The notes under the pieces are model-generated. The model did not search any database. It saw only the letters and a list, made by a program, of their open reading frames with translations, and was not told where the DNA came from. DNA of 64,000 bases, from contig NZ_JABGBN010000002.1 in assembly GCF_013133795.1 (NCBI RefSeq), positions 124,001 through 188,000 of the forward strand, read 5' to 3'. The stretch comes from Pelistega suis. GTDB lineage: Bacteria; Pseudomonadota; Gammaproteobacteria; Burkholderiales; Burkholderiaceae_B. Position numbers and translations under genes: made by a program. Of this stretch, positions 29,067 to 39,268 are shown one piece after another. The number at the start of each line of letters is the position of its first letter. Within the stretch, counting starts at the first letter, position 1.

Positions 29067-31897
29067 ATGAATAAAATTTTTAAGACAAAAAAGATCGTCA
29101 TGGTAAGACAGTAGTATGCTCTGAGCTATCACGTAGTAATGGTAAATTAAAGTCATTAGTATTAGCGATGGCAGCGATTGGTGTTGTACCAGCTGCACAA
29201 GCAGCTGATGTTGTTTTTGAGTCATCGATTTCTTCTGTGCAAAATGATGTGTTGGAAAAGGCTTATGTGACTGGGGGTACGTATGGTTATGAGCTAAGCA
29301 GAGAAGTATTAAATTATTACAATGTTGAGGATATTATTACGATTACCGGTGCAACAGGTGGTGCGGCAGATTTGTCAGTTACTTTTAACTCTACCAATGC
29401 AACAACAGTAAATGCGACCAAATCAAACACATTATCATTGTACCGCCCAGGTTATACCGTTACGCTGGATGTTCCTGAGGGTGATGTGAGTGCGTATTAT
29501 GCCACTTATACAACCGATCCATCAGTATTGGTTATCCAAGATACGGATAATACTTCAAGTGTAACTAGCACGACCACATTCCTAAAAGTTACGCCACAAA
29601 CAGCAGTTGCTAATGATGACACTAAAGGTATCGGTGCACATACTGAATATCAATTATCGCTAGATTACAACACAACGCAGTTTGCTGTGGTCGATGGTAA
29701 ATTATCGCTAGCTGCTGGTGTTGGCGGTGCTCCAGATACTTATTTTCACGTCAATAATACGTCTAACGCTGGTGGTGATGCGACAACCAACCTTGGTGCA
29801 GCAGATGTGGCGGCAGGTGCAACTGCTAACTACGCTATTGCAGCAGGTGTAAATACCAGGGCACAAAGCCAAAATGCCATCGCTATCGGTAATGGTACAA
29901 CAGCTGGTTTTGGTGCAGTCCCTGACTATGGTGTAAACGCTATCGCTATCGGTCAAAATGCGACAGCACAAGCGAAAGATACGATTGTAATCGGTACCAA
30001 TGCTTCTATTGCTACCACACTGCTTCCAACAGGTGAATATGGTATACCAACTCAAGCTATCACCATCGGTGTGGATAGTTCTGCCACCGCAACAAATGCA
30101 ACAGCCTTGGGTGCGCATGCGGTAGCAGGTATCGATTTCTTGAATGGTAATGGCACAACCACTGTGGGTGCGTATTCAAGTGCTCTATATGATAGCGCCA
30201 GTGCCTTTGGTTACCTAGCAAAGGCCGGTGCAAACCAAGCAACAGCATTGGGTGCAGAAGCTGAGGCGGCCTCATTTGCAACAACGGCAGTGGGCTATGA
30301 CTCTAATGCATCACAAGACTATGCCACAGCGTTCGGTCATGGCGCAGATGCACTAGCTCGCTCAAGTACAGCGATGGGTGCCAATACAACGGTTACTGCT
30401 GATGCAACAGCGGGTATCGCAATCGGTATTTCATCAAATGTAAGTGCAACTTATGGTACTGCGCTAGGTGTTCGTGCAAATGTTACTGCAGCTGCAGTAA
30501 ATGCTACAGCGATTGGTCGCTTAGCGCAAGCTGATCACGCTGAGGCGGTTGCTTTAGGTAGCAACTCTATTACGCGTGCAGCGACTACTGAGACGACAGC
30601 AACAGTAGGCGGTATTACCTACAGTGGTTTTGCAGGTAGTGCACCTAAATCAGTGGTATCTTTTGGTAAAGCAGGTGATGAGCGTCAATTAGTGAATGTC
30701 GCTGCAGGTAATATTTCTGCGACATCAACTGATGCGATTAATGGCTCGCAATTGTATATGGTTGCCGCTGAAGTTGCTAAGGGATGGTCATTACAAGGTA
30801 ATGGTACGGAGGCAGATGCCGTAAAACCAGGTGATACGGTTAACTTTATTAACGGTGCGGCTACTGTTGTGACGGTAACACCAAATGCAGCAGGCACGGC
30901 AAGTGACGTTAAAGTTGATGTAGCTGTGGATGGTAGCACCATTAAAATTGTTGATGGTAAATTAACAGCAACGGCGACTAAGCCAAGCGTAACAGCCAAT
31001 GCAGATGGTGACATTAACTTTGTGAATACGAATACTACTAACGTCACGGTAGATCCTACTACTGGTGATATTAAGATTGATGTAGTAACAACACCATTAA
31101 CAACTGATGCCACAACAGGTAAAGTGAATACCCCAGCGAATCCAAATGCGACAGCTACAGCCGGTGATATTGCTAATGCGATTAACGGTTCTGGCTTTAC
31201 CGTAACGGCTCAAGGTGCAAATGGTTCATTAGTCAATCCTGGTGAAACAGTTGATATGAAGAATACTGATGGTAATATCGTGATTTCTAAGTCAGCTGAT
31301 AGTAATGACGTGGTTTACAATTTAGCGAATGATGTTAAAGTAGGTAACTCTGTGAGCACACCAAAAGTTAATGCAGATGCGGTGACTATTGGTAATGTGA
31401 CTAATCCAAGTGCACCAAGCACAACTTTAACAACAGTAGCAGGTGGTAATTATAACTCTGCAGGTCAGTTGGTTGATGGTACAGCGACACCGGCATTAAG
31501 CGTTGGTGGTAACCAAATTACGAATGTTGCTAACGGTGCGATTACACCAACAAGCACAGATGCGGTGAATGGTAGCCAGTTATATGCTTTAGGTAGCAAT
31601 ATCAATAATAAGATTGATCAAGTGGCTGGTCGTGTAGAGCAAATTGGTAAGCAAGCAGACCGTGGTGCGGCAATTGCAGGTGCGATGGGTATGCTTCCAC
31701 AACCACATTTACCAGGTAAATCACTTGTGGCAGTAGCGACAACGCGTTATCGTGGTCAACAAGCGGCAGCGATTGGTTACTCTCGTCTGTCTGATAATGG
31801 TAAACACATTATCAAAGTGAGCGGTTCGACAGGTGTCAACAGTGGCGCAGGTGGTCGTTCTACTATGGTAGGTGCAGCTTACGGTTATCAATGGTAA
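29067..31897 (+). CDS. Trimeric autotransporter adhesin (YadA/Hia type), out of frame at an A6 tract
   Basis: Translation from ATG 29067 gives MNKIFKTK, the start of an extended signal peptide (ESPR), but then runs into TAG. With one extra A in the run 29087-29092 it continues in frame as [20 protein letters not shown] and on to [15 protein letters not shown], a complete ESPR signal. As given, the long frame has only ATG 29168, which leaves a signal too short to work. The product would be about 943 aa: N-terminal domain, YadA-like head repeats (AIAIG/ATALG, about residues 235-480), a neck (INGSQLY), stalk, a second neck (VNGSQLYAL) and a C-terminal trimeric barrel ending GYQW. It binds host surfaces in related bacteria. 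A terminator follows. Confidence 0.88.
29087..29092 (+). repeat. A6 homopolymer, possible phase-variation tract
   Basis: Six A's within the eighth and ninth codons of the adhesin. Seven A's would restore the reading frame of the whole 943-aa protein. It could be a slipped-strand switch, a fixed mutation or a sequencing error. Confidence 0.6.
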
Positions 31898-31929
31898 TTG
31901 TCATATCGCCATATAAGTAAAGCGTAAAG

Positions 31930-31962
31930 CTAGGGTGTTCATCAGAATACCCTAGTTTTTTC
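31930..31962 (+). terminator. Intrinsic terminator after the adhesin gene
   Basis: An 11-bp stem with one G-T pair (31930-31940 with 31945-31955) and an ATCA loop is followed by TTTTTTC. Confidence 0.9.
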
Positions 31963-32067
31963 TTTTTTTAGGAAAATAATTTATAAAACAAAGCCTTATA
32001 ATTTTGCTAAGTAGGATAAATGAATCTTATTAATATAGTAGTATAAGTACTAGTATAATTAATAGGC

Positions 32068-32095
32068 TTGTTAAATTTTTAATGTTCGACATAAT
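32068..32095 (+). promoter_or_regulatory. Candidate promoter of leuCDB
   Basis: TTGTTA (32068-32073) and CATAAT (32090-32095) are 16 bases apart. Upstream lie two copies of TAGTATAA (32039-32046 and 32051-32058), 12 bases apart, and another TATAAT at 32054. No leucine leader peptide was found. Confidence 0.4.
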
Positions 32096-32141
32096 AGTAT
32101 TCATAGAATTTTATTTGCCTTAGTTGACGATGGAGAATGAG

Positions 32142-33542
32142 ATGGCAAAAACGCTTTATGACAAACTTTGGGATGCTCATGTGGTGAGCCAAGAGGAAGA
32201 CGGTACCTGTTTAATCTATATCGACCGCCAGTTATTGCATGAGGTAACTAGTCCTCAGGCGTTTGAAGGCTTAGCGATGGCGAATCGTCAGCCATGGCGT
32301 TTGAGTGCTAACTTAGCCGTAGCCGATCATAATGTCCCGACGACCGACCGTGCTAAGGGGATTGCAGATCCTATCTCTAAGCTTCAAGTGGATACCTTGG
32401 ATAAAAACTGTGCGACTTATGGCATTACCGAATTCCGTATGGATGATGTTCGTCAAGGGATTGTACATGTGGTGGGGCCTGAACAAGGGGCGACTCTACC
32501 GGGCATGACGGTAGTATGCGGTGACTCTCATACGAGTACGCATGGGGCTATTGGTGCCTTGGCTTTTGGTATCGGTACTTCAGAGGTGGAGCATGTCTTA
32601 GCCACACAGACCTTATTGATGAAAAAGAATAAAAATATGCTCATTAAGGTCGATGGTGCTTTACCAGTTGGTTGTACGGCAAAAGATGTCGTATTGCACA
32701 TTATCGGTGTCATCGGTACAGCAGGGGGTACGGGTTATGCGATTGAGTTTGCCGGTAGCACTATCCGTGAATTATCGATGGAAGGTCGCTTGACAATCTG
32801 TAATATGGCGATTGAGGCAGGTGCGCGTTCTGGGTTGGTCGCGGTAGATGAGAAAACTATCGAGTATTTTAAAGGTCGTCCTTATGCCCCTAAGGGTGAA
32901 AAATGGACACAAGCGGTAGAGTACTGGAATACTTTGCACTCTGATGAGGGCGCGCTGTTTGATACGGTAGTTGAAATCAATGCCGCGGATATTAAACCTC
33001 AAGTGACGTGGGGGACTTCACCAGAGATGGTGTTAAGTATTGAGGATTCGGTGCCTAATCCTGCTCATGAGAGTGATGTGGTGAAGCGTAGCGGTATGGA
33101 GCGTGCGTTGGAGTATATGGGCTTAGCAGCGGATACATCGATTAAGGATATTCAAATTGACCGTGTCTTTATTGGTTCTTGTACCAACTCTCGTATCGAG
33201 GATTTGCGTTCGGCAGCCTCAGTGATTAAAGGTCGTAAAGTGGCGGCTAATGTTAAACAAGCGATGGTTGTACCGGGTTCAGGTTTGGTGAAATTGCAAG
33301 CCGAAGAAGAGGGATTAGATAAGGTTTTCTTAGAGGCTGGTTTTGAATGGCGTGAACCAGGGTGTTCGATGTGTTTAGCGATGAATGCCGATCGTCTAGA
33401 GCCGGGAGAGCGCTGTGCATCGACGTCAAATCGTAACTTTGAAGGTCGCCAAGGTCAGGGTGGGCGTACGCATTTAGTCAGTCCTGCGATGGCAGCGGCA
33501 GCTGCGATTGCGGGTCATTTTGTGGATGTGAGAAATTTCTAA
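32142..33542 (+). CDS. leuC: 3-isopropylmalate dehydratase large subunit
   Basis: LeuC with LeuD isomerises 2- to 3-isopropylmalate in leucine synthesis. The 466-aa product starts [15 protein letters not shown] and has the aconitase-type [4Fe-4S] ligands: one Cys in [13 protein letters not shown] and two in [15 protein letters not shown] at 32132-32135 supports ATG 32142 over a TTG at 32124. leuD follows after 18 bases. Confidence 0.97.
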   Translation: MAKTLYDKLWDAHVVSQEEDGTCLIYIDRQLLHEVTSPQAFEGLAMANRQPWRLSANLAVADHNVPTTDRAKGIADPISKLQVDTLDKNCATYGITEFRMDDVRQGIVHVVGPEQGATLPGMTVVCGDSHTSTHGAIGALAFGIGTSEVEHVLATQTLLMKKNKNMLIKVDGALPVGCTAKDVVLHIIGVIGTAGGTGYAIEFAGSTIRELSMEGRLTICNMAIEAGARSGLVAVDEKTIEYFKGRPYAPKGEKWTQAVEYWNTLHSDEGALFDTVVEINAADIKPQVTWGTSPEMVLSIEDSVPNPAHESDVVKRSGMERALEYMGLAADTSIKDIQIDRVFIGSCTNSRIEDLRSAASVIKGRKVAANVKQAMVVPGSGLVKLQAEEEGLDKVFLEAGFEWREPGCSMCLAMNADRLEPGERCASTSNRNFEGRQGQGGRTHLVSPAMAAAAAIAGHFVDVRNF

Positions 33543-33560
33543 GGTTAAGGGAGCAAAGAT

Positions 33561-34199
33561 ATGCAAGCATTTACAGTACATAAGGGTTTGGTTGCCCCAT
33601 TAGACCGTGAGAATGTGGATACGGACTTAATCATTCCTAAGCAGTTTTTAAAGTCGATTAAACGGACAGGGTTTGGTCCCAATCTTTTTGATGAATTGCG
33701 TTATTTAGACCATGGTGAACCGGGTATGGATAATAGCAAACGTCCTTTAAATCCTGATTTTGTGCTGAATAAGCCTCGTTATCAAGGGGCATCAGTACTC
33801 TTAGCACGCAAGAATTTTGGGTGTGGATCGAGTCGTGAGCATGCGCCTTGGGCATTAGATCAATATGGTTTTAAGGTGATTATTGCGCCATCGTTTGCCG
33901 ATATTTTCTTTAATAATAGTTTTAAGAATGGTTTATTGCCTATTCGTCTATCCGAAGAAACGGTTTCTGAGCTATTTGAGGAAGTGAATGCGACAGAAGG
34001 CTATGCTTTAACCATTGATTTAGAAAAACAAGTTATTATTACACCTACGGGTCGTGAAATCTCTTTTGAGGTAGAGCCTTTCCGTCGTTATTGTTTATTA
34101 AATGGTTTTGATGATATTGGTTTGACTTTACGTCAGGCTGATAAGATTAAGGCGTTTGAAGAAGCGCGTTTAGCAAAAATGCCTTGGTTGGTCGCTTAA
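33561..34199 (+). CDS. leuD: 3-isopropylmalate dehydratase small subunit
   Basis: The 212-aa partner of LeuC starts [22 protein letters not shown] and contains [16 protein letters not shown], the swivelling-domain active-site segment. It lies 18 bases after leuC and 9 bases before leuB. The length is normal for the bacterial protein. Confidence 0.97.
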   Translation: MQAFTVHKGLVAPLDRENVDTDLIIPKQFLKSIKRTGFGPNLFDELRYLDHGEPGMDNSKRPLNPDFVLNKPRYQGASVLLARKNFGCGSSREHAPWALDQYGFKVIIAPSFADIFFNNSFKNGLLPIRLSEETVSELFEEVNATEGYALTIDLEKQVIITPTGREISFEVEPFRRYCLLNGFDDIGLTLRQADKIKAFEEARLAKMPWLVA

Positions 34200-34208
34200 A
34201 GGATTATT

Positions 34209-35291
34209 ATGTCAAATCTCGTTGCAGTATTACCTGGTGATGGTATCGGTGAGGAAATCGTTGAGCAAGCAGTGCGCGTTTTAGCGGCACTTAAGTTGGA
34301 TTTACAATTAGAAAAAGCAGATGTGGGTGGTCGTGCTTATGATCAATTTGGTCACCCGTTACCTGAAAGTACGTTAAATTTGGCGAAAAAAGCACAAGCG
34401 GTATTGTTTGGCGCAGTAGGGGATTGGAAATACGATACCTTGCCACGTGAGTTCCGTCCAGAACAGGCGATTTTGGGCTTACGTAAGAACTTAGGTCTTT
34501 TTGCCAATTTACGTCCAGCGGTGTTATATCCGCAATTGGCCAATGCGTCTACGCTGAAACCAGAAGTCGTATCGGGTCTTAATTTACTGATTGTGCGTGA
34601 ATTGACGGGCGATATTTATTTTGGTACACCACGTGGTGTACGTACTGCAGAAGACGGTGCTTTCAAAGGGGAGCGCGAGGGTTTTGATACGATGCGCTAT
34701 GCCGAGACCGAGGTGCGTCGTATTGCCCATATTGCTTTCCAAGCAGCACAAAAGCGTCAGAAAAAGCTTTGCTCAGTGGATAAGGCCAATGTACTCGAAA
34801 CCTCTCAATTTTGGCGTGACATCATGATTGATGTGAGCAAGGAATATCCTGATGTTGCCTTAAGCCATATGTATATCGATAATGCGGCAATGCAGTTAGT
34901 GCGTGCCCCTAAAGAACTTGATGTGGTGGTGACAGGTAACTTATTCGGCGATATTTTATCCGATGAAGCGGCGATGTTGACGGGTTCGATTGGTATGTTG
35001 CCATCCGCTTCTCTCAATGCAAGTAATCAAGGGCTTTATGAGCCTAGTCATGGCTCTGCCCCTGATATTGCGGGTAAGAATATCGCTAACCCATTAGCAA
35101 CGATTTTATCCGCAGCGATGATGTTGCGTTACTCATTTAATCATGAAGCCGCTGCTCAGAATATTGAACAGGCTGTGGCTAAAGTACTCGAGCAAGGGTT
35201 GCGTACGGCTGATATTTATGAAGAGGGTACGACTAAGGTGGGTACGGTTGAAATGGGTGATGCCGTGATTGCTGCATTGACGTCTTCATAG
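34209..35291 (+). CDS. leuB: 3-isopropylmalate dehydrogenase
   Basis: LeuB oxidises and decarboxylates 3-isopropylmalate to 2-oxoisocaproate using NAD. The 360-aa protein has LPGDGIGEE near the N-terminus, the [13 protein letters not shown] segment, the catalytic [10 protein letters not shown] tyrosine and the metal-binding DNAAMQLV and DILSDEAAM aspartates. [14 protein letters not shown] lies near the NAD pocket. A terminator-like hairpin separates it from asd. Confidence 0.97.
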   Translation: MSNLVAVLPGDGIGEEIVEQAVRVLAALKLDLQLEKADVGGRAYDQFGHPLPESTLNLAKKAQAVLFGAVGDWKYDTLPREFRPEQAILGLRKNLGLFANLRPAVLYPQLANASTLKPEVVSGLNLLIVRELTGDIYFGTPRGVRTAEDGAFKGEREGFDTMRYAETEVRRIAHIAFQAAQKRQKKLCSVDKANVLETSQFWRDIMIDVSKEYPDVALSHMYIDNAAMQLVRAPKELDVVVTGNLFGDILSDEAAMLTGSIGMLPSASLNASNQGLYEPSHGSAPDIAGKNIANPLATILSAAMMLRYSFNHEAAAQNIEQAVAKVLEQGLRTADIYEEGTTKVGTVEMGDAVIAALTSS

Positions 35292-35312
35292 CAGATTTAG
35301 GTAATAATAAGT

Positions 35313-35350
35313 GCCTCTTATGTTTCAAAGAGGCTTTTTGGTTTTTTTAT
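35313..35350 (+). terminator. Terminator between leuB and asd
   Basis: GCCTCTT (35313-35319) pairs with AAGAGGC (35328-35334). Five T follow directly, and after GG a second run of seven T at 35342-35348. Confidence 0.75.
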
Positions 35351-35369
35351 TTTTTAAGTGGTATATAAA

Positions 35370-36500
35370 ATGACACAGTCAGTAGGTATTGTTGGTTGGC
35401 GTGGTATGGTCGGCTCGGTTCTGATGCAACGTATGCGTGATGAAGGCGACTTTAAACTGATTAACCCAGTATTTTTCTCGACCAGCAATGCGGGTGGTGC
35501 TGCACCGAGCTGGGCAGAGGGTGCAGGTCCATTGCAAGATGCGTTTGATATTGAGGCGTTGAAAAAACTGCCCATCATCTTGACGGCACAAGGCGGTGAT
35601 TACACCTCAGAGGTTTATCCTAAGCTACGTGCAGCGGGTTGGAATGGTATCTGGATTGATGCCGCATCAACACTCCGTATGAAAGACGATGCAGTGATTG
35701 TGTTAGACCCAGTGAACCGTCATGTGATTGACGCGGCAATGGCGAAAGGGGTTAAGGACTATATCGGCGGTAACTGTACGGTCAGTTGTATGTTGATGGG
35801 TCTAGCGGGTCTATTCCGTGAAGATGCGGTAGAGTGGATGACTTCAATGACGTATCAAGCCGCTTCTGGTGGCGGTGCTAAGCATATGCGTGAGTTATTA
35901 ACGCAGTTTGGTATTTTAAATGGTGAGGTCGGTGATTTATTAGCAGATCCTGCTTCAGCTATCCTTGAGATTGACCGCAAAGTCTTAGCTAAACAGCATG
36001 ATGCGAATTTGCCTCGCGATAATTTTGGTGTGCCTTTAGCGGGTAACTTAATCCCTTGGATTGACAAAGACCTAAGTAATGGTCAATCACGCGAAGAGTG
36101 GAAAGCACAAGCGGAAACGAATAAGATTCTGGGACGTGGTGAAGGCTTTGATTTACCTATCGTGCCGATTGATGGTCTTTGTGTGCGTATTGGTGCCATG
36201 CGTTCGCATAGTCAGGCACTTACAATCAAACTAAAACGTGATATTCCATTAGATGAAGTGGAAGATATGATTAAGTCAAGTACAGACTGGGCACGTTTTG
36301 TACCCAATACGCGTGAGAACTCGATGAATGAACTCACACCTGTCGCGATTTCTGGTACGTTGAATATTCCAGTCGGTCGTGTACGTAAGCTCAATATGGG
36401 TGGTGACTTTATCAGTGCGTTCACGGTAGGTGACCAACTTCTATGGGGCGCTGCAGAGCCATTACGCCGTATGTTACGTATTGCGATTGGTGAGCTATAA
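35370..36500 (+). CDS. asd: Aspartate-semialdehyde dehydrogenase
   Basis: Asd makes aspartate semialdehyde for lysine, threonine, methionine and diaminopimelate. The 376-aa protein starts [22 protein letters not shown] (NADP motif) and has catalytic Cys136 in GGNCTVSCM. It also contains [22 protein letters not shown] with the active-site histidine. This is the Gram-negative form. ATG 35370 matches the conserved start; a GTG four codons earlier is possible. truA follows after 3 bases. Confidence 0.96.
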   Translation: MTQSVGIVGWRGMVGSVLMQRMRDEGDFKLINPVFFSTSNAGGAAPSWAEGAGPLQDAFDIEALKKLPIILTAQGGDYTSEVYPKLRAAGWNGIWIDAASTLRMKDDAVIVLDPVNRHVIDAAMAKGVKDYIGGNCTVSCMLMGLAGLFREDAVEWMTSMTYQAASGGGAKHMRELLTQFGILNGEVGDLLADPASAILEIDRKVLAKQHDANLPRDNFGVPLAGNLIPWIDKDLSNGQSREEWKAQAETNKILGRGEGFDLPIVPIDGLCVRIGAMRSHSQALTIKLKRDIPLDEVEDMIKSSTDWARFVPNTRENSMNELTPVAISGTLNIPVGRVRKLNMGGDFISAFTVGDQLLWGAAEPLRRMLRIAIGEL

Positions 36501-36503
36501 GCT

Positions 36504-37325
36504 GTGACAACATCACCTAAACGAATGGCATTAGGCATCGCCTATGATGGGCGATGCTTTAATGGTTGGCAGACGCAGCCCAATGGTAATACGGTTCAGG
36601 ATTACTTAGAGGCTGCGTTGAGTCAATTTACGGCTGAGCCTATTAGTACGATTTGTGCGGGGCGCACAGATACAGGAGTCCATGGTTTAGCACAGGTGGT
36701 GCATTTTGATACGCAAGCAGAGCGCAAGTTAATTTCTTGGGTAAGAGGGGTCAATGCCTTATTACCTGAGAGTATCCGTGTGCGTTGGGCACAAGAGGTT
36801 TCGGCTGATTTTCATGCGCGTTTTAGTGCGACAGCACGCACTTATGTGTATATCATTCGTAATGAGCCTAATCTTGCACCTAGCTGGGTAGGGCGTGCTG
36901 GCTGGGATTTTCATCCGCTGGATTTATCGGCAATGCAAGAGGCTGCCCAATATCTTATTGGCACACATGATTTTAGTGCTTTTCGCTCATCGATTTGCCA
37001 AGCGGCTAGTCCTATTCGTACGATGGAGCAACTCTCTATTGAACAAGAGGGTGTTTTCTTGATTTTTACCTTAAAAGCCAATGCTTTTTTGCATCATATG
37101 GTGCGTAATTTAGTGGGTGCGTTAGTGTATGTCGGCAAGGGACGCTTTGAGCCGAATTGGATAAAAACACTCTTAGAACAACGTGATAGACGCTTTGCTG
37201 CACCGACATTTATGGCAGATGGTTTGTATCTGGTCGATGTGGATTATCCAGCTGAAATTGGTCTGACCAGTCAGGCTAAATTTGTGGCATCCAATGCCTT
37301 CCAAAGTCTATTACAAGCCTTATAA
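36504..37325 (+). CDS. truA: tRNA pseudouridine(38-40) synthase TruA
   Basis: TruA isomerises U38-U40 in the anticodon stem-loop. The 273-aa protein contains [15 protein letters not shown], the catalytic Asp56 in [10 protein letters not shown], and [17 protein letters not shown] 36504 gives a short N-terminal extension; ATG 36525 (MALGIAYDG) is the alternative start. It follows asd after 3 bases. In related genera fimV lies between asd and truA, and trpF follows directly. Here fimV is absent and a TRAP operon intervenes. Confidence 0.94.
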   Translation: MTTSPKRMALGIAYDGRCFNGWQTQPNGNTVQDYLEAALSQFTAEPISTICAGRTDTGVHGLAQVVHFDTQAERKLISWVRGVNALLPESIRVRWAQEVSADFHARFSATARTYVYIIRNEPNLAPSWVGRAGWDFHPLDLSAMQEAAQYLIGTHDFSAFRSSICQAASPIRTMEQLSIEQEGVFLIFTLKANAFLHHMVRNLVGALVYVGKGRFEPNWIKTLLEQRDRRFAAPTFMADGLYLVDVDYPAEIGLTSQAKFVASNAFQSLLQAL

Positions 37326-37355
37326 GTGTAATAGTTTGTAAAGGTGTGACCAATT

Positions 37356-37372
37356 TTATACATTTTGTATAA
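37356..37372. promoter_or_regulatory. Palindromic operator candidate upstream of the TRAP operon
   Basis: TTATACA TTT TGTATAA is a perfect 7-bp inverted repeat with a 3-base centre, 87 bases before the dctP-like ATG. Its form resembles GntR-family operators. No regulator gene is adjacent. Confidence 0.45.
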
Positions 37373-37458
37373 GACCTAGGGTTTATCATAGTATTTTAAC
37401 GAAATTGCCTTGTGTAATATCCTGAAAAAGTTCCATTTTTATCTCAGGAGATTTCCTC

Positions 37459-38565
37459 ATGCAACGTCGTTCATTTCTTAAAAAAGCCTCTTTAGGTATC
37501 GCAGCAACAGGGGGTGCAACACTGGCTGCACCTGTGTTTGCACAAGATGCGCCAACACTTAACTGGCGTTTAGCGTCTAGTTTCCCAACGAGTGCCGATG
37601 CCATTTTTAACGGTGGTGTGCATTTCGCTAAATACTTATCAGAAGCAACTGGTGGTAAGTTTAATGTCCGCGTACATCATGCGGGTGAGATTGTACCCGC
37701 ATTGCAAGTCTTTGATGCTGTACAAAATGGTACGGTAGAGTGTGGTCATACCGCTGCTTACTACTACTATGGCAAGAGCCCAGTATTTTCATTTGATGCG
37801 ACCGTACCTTTTGGTATGAATACGCGTCAGTTAGTGGCATGGATGCACGCAGGTAATGGTCTTAAATTAATGCGAGAGGTCTATGATAAGTACAATATCG
37901 TTAACTTCCCATGTGGTTACACTGGCGCACAGATGGCAGGTTGGTTCCGCAAAGAAATTAATACGGTCGAAGACTTGCAGGGTCTAAAATTCCGTTGTAG
38001 TGCATTCGCCGGAGCGGTATTATCGCGTCTTGGTGTGATTCCTCAACAAGTCGCCGGTGGTGATATTTATCCTTCTCTTGAAAAAGGCACCATTGATGCG
38101 GCGGAGTGGATTGGTCCATACGATGACGAAAAAATGGGCTTCCACAAAGTGGCACCTAATTACTACTACCCTGGTTGGTATGAGGGTGGTCTTCAAGTGT
38201 CTTTATATATCAATAAAGACAAATATAATGAATTACCAGAGAGCTATAAAGCTGCGATTTTACAAGCGTCTAATATGGCTTCAACAACCATGATTAGTAC
38301 CTACGACCAGAAGAACCCTCAAGCTTTACGTCGTCTCATGTCTGAGGGGGCTAAACTCAAACGTTTCTCTAAAGAGGTTTTAGATGCCTGCTATGCAGAG
38401 ACTCAAAAACTCTATGCCGAGCTTTCAGAAAAAGACCCAGTCTTTAAGAAAGTATATGATGATTATGCGGCATTCTTAGAAGAGGTAACACCATGGTTTG
38501 GTGTGACAGAGTTTAACTTTGATTCGTTTATGATTAATGCTATTCGTCAGAAACGTAATGGTTAA
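37459..38565 (+). CDS. TRAP transporter substrate-binding protein (DctP/TakP-like)
   Basis: The 368-aa periplasmic protein carries a twin-arginine signal (MQRRSFLKKASLGIAATGG, cleavage after VFA). It is followed by a DctP fold: LNWRLASSFP, YYYYGKSPVFSFDATVPFG, RCSAFAGAVLSRLGV and AAEWIGPYDDEKMGFHKVA. The last segment is typical of the TakP-like group that binds 2-oxo acids or lactate with a cation. An organic-acid ligand is therefore likely, but its identity is inference. Two stem-loops separate it from the membrane subunits. Confidence 0.88.
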   Translation: MQRRSFLKKASLGIAATGGATLAAPVFAQDAPTLNWRLASSFPTSADAIFNGGVHFAKYLSEATGGKFNVRVHHAGEIVPALQVFDAVQNGTVECGHTAAYYYYGKSPVFSFDATVPFGMNTRQLVAWMHAGNGLKLMREVYDKYNIVNFPCGYTGAQMAGWFRKEINTVEDLQGLKFRCSAFAGAVLSRLGVIPQQVAGGDIYPSLEKGTIDAAEWIGPYDDEKMGFHKVAPNYYYPGWYEGGLQVSLYINKDKYNELPESYKAAILQASNMASTTMISTYDQKNPQALRRLMSEGAKLKRFSKEVLDACYAETQKLYAELSEKDPVFKKVYDDYAAFLEEVTPWFGVTEFNFDSFMINAIRQKRNG

Positions 38566-38583
38566 TCCGTTATAATGTCCGAA

Positions 38584-38639
38584 CCTATTTATCGCTAAAT
38601 AGGGGTTAGGAACGATGGGCTTTCCAGAGAAAGCCCATC
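38584..38639 (+). promoter_or_regulatory. Two tandem stem-loops between TRAP binding protein and permease genes
   Basis: Loop 1 pairs CCTATTTA (38584-38591) with TAAATAGG (38596-38603). Loop 2 pairs 38614-38624 with 38629-38639 (11 bp, CAGA loop). No T-run follows, so a role in mRNA 3'-end stability or partial termination is more likely than full termination. Confidence 0.6.
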
Positions 38640-38663
38640 TCAGTTTAAATCTTCGGGATTTTT

Positions 38664-39257
38664 ATGAAATTTCTTCTTTCTATTTCCAAAGCAATCGATG
38701 CATTGATTGGTGCTATTGGTAAGTTAGTCACATGGATTACACTTATCGTGGTGCTTATTAGTGCGGGTAATGCGATTGTACGTAAGACATTCCACCTTAG
38801 TTCAAATGCATGGCTTGAGATTCAATGGTATTTATTTGGTGCAATTTTCTTATTGGCTGCAGGTTATACCTTTTTGAAAAATGAGCACGTGCGTGTGGAT
38901 ATTATCAACCAACGCCTATCAGAACGTACGCAAGTATGGATTGATGTGATTGGTGTACTGTTCTTTATGCTACCAGCATGTATTTTGATTTGCTACTTAG
39001 CGATTCCGTTCTTTGAGGTAGCATTTGTGTCTAATGAGCAATCATCAAATGCAGGCGGTCTTGTGCGTTGGCCTGTGAAGTTATTAATTCCGGTCGGTTT
39101 TTTCTTATTGTCTTTAACAGGTATCTCTCACTTAATCAAATGTTTGGCTTTCTTAACAGGGCATGGTCCTAATCCATTACGCCAGAAAGAAAGTGATGTG
39201 ACAGCCGAAGAGGCATTAGCACAAGAGATTGCCGCTCGTGAAGCAGCGAAACAATAA
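38664..39257 (+). CDS. TRAP transporter small permease (DctQ type)
   Basis: The 197-aa membrane protein has four hydrophobic helices in the DctQ pattern, with the conserved WLEIQWYLFGAIFLLAAGY segment. It ends in a charged alanine/glutamate-rich tail (EEALAQEIAAREAAKQ). DctQ couples to the large DctM subunit. It lies 98 bases after the binding-protein gene and 11 bases before dctM. Confidence 0.9.
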   Translation: MKFLLSISKAIDALIGAIGKLVTWITLIVVLISAGNAIVRKTFHLSSNAWLEIQWYLFGAIFLLAAGYTFLKNEHVRVDIINQRLSERTQVWIDVIGVLFFMLPACILICYLAIPFFEVAFVSNEQSSNAGGLVRWPVKLLIPVGFFLLSLTGISHLIKCLAFLTGHGPNPLRQKESDVTAEEALAQEIAAREAAKQ

Positions 39258-39268
39258 GGTGGATTAAC

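Noticed and set aside
29708-30118. Open frame of 136 codons on the minus strand inside the adhesin gene
   Set aside because: It mirrors the repetitive head codons, is oddly rich in Cys/Thr, and has no ribosome binding site. It is a shadow of the adhesin.
29860-30560. Regular short repeats that could suggest a CRISPR-like array
   Set aside because: The repeats translate as YadA head motifs (AIAIG/ATALG) in frame and vary at the base level, so they are protein repeats.
30685-31113. Open frame of 142 codons on the minus strand inside the adhesin gene
   Set aside because: It is low-complexity Val/Ser/Thr, antiparallel to the stalk codons, and lacks a ribosome binding site.
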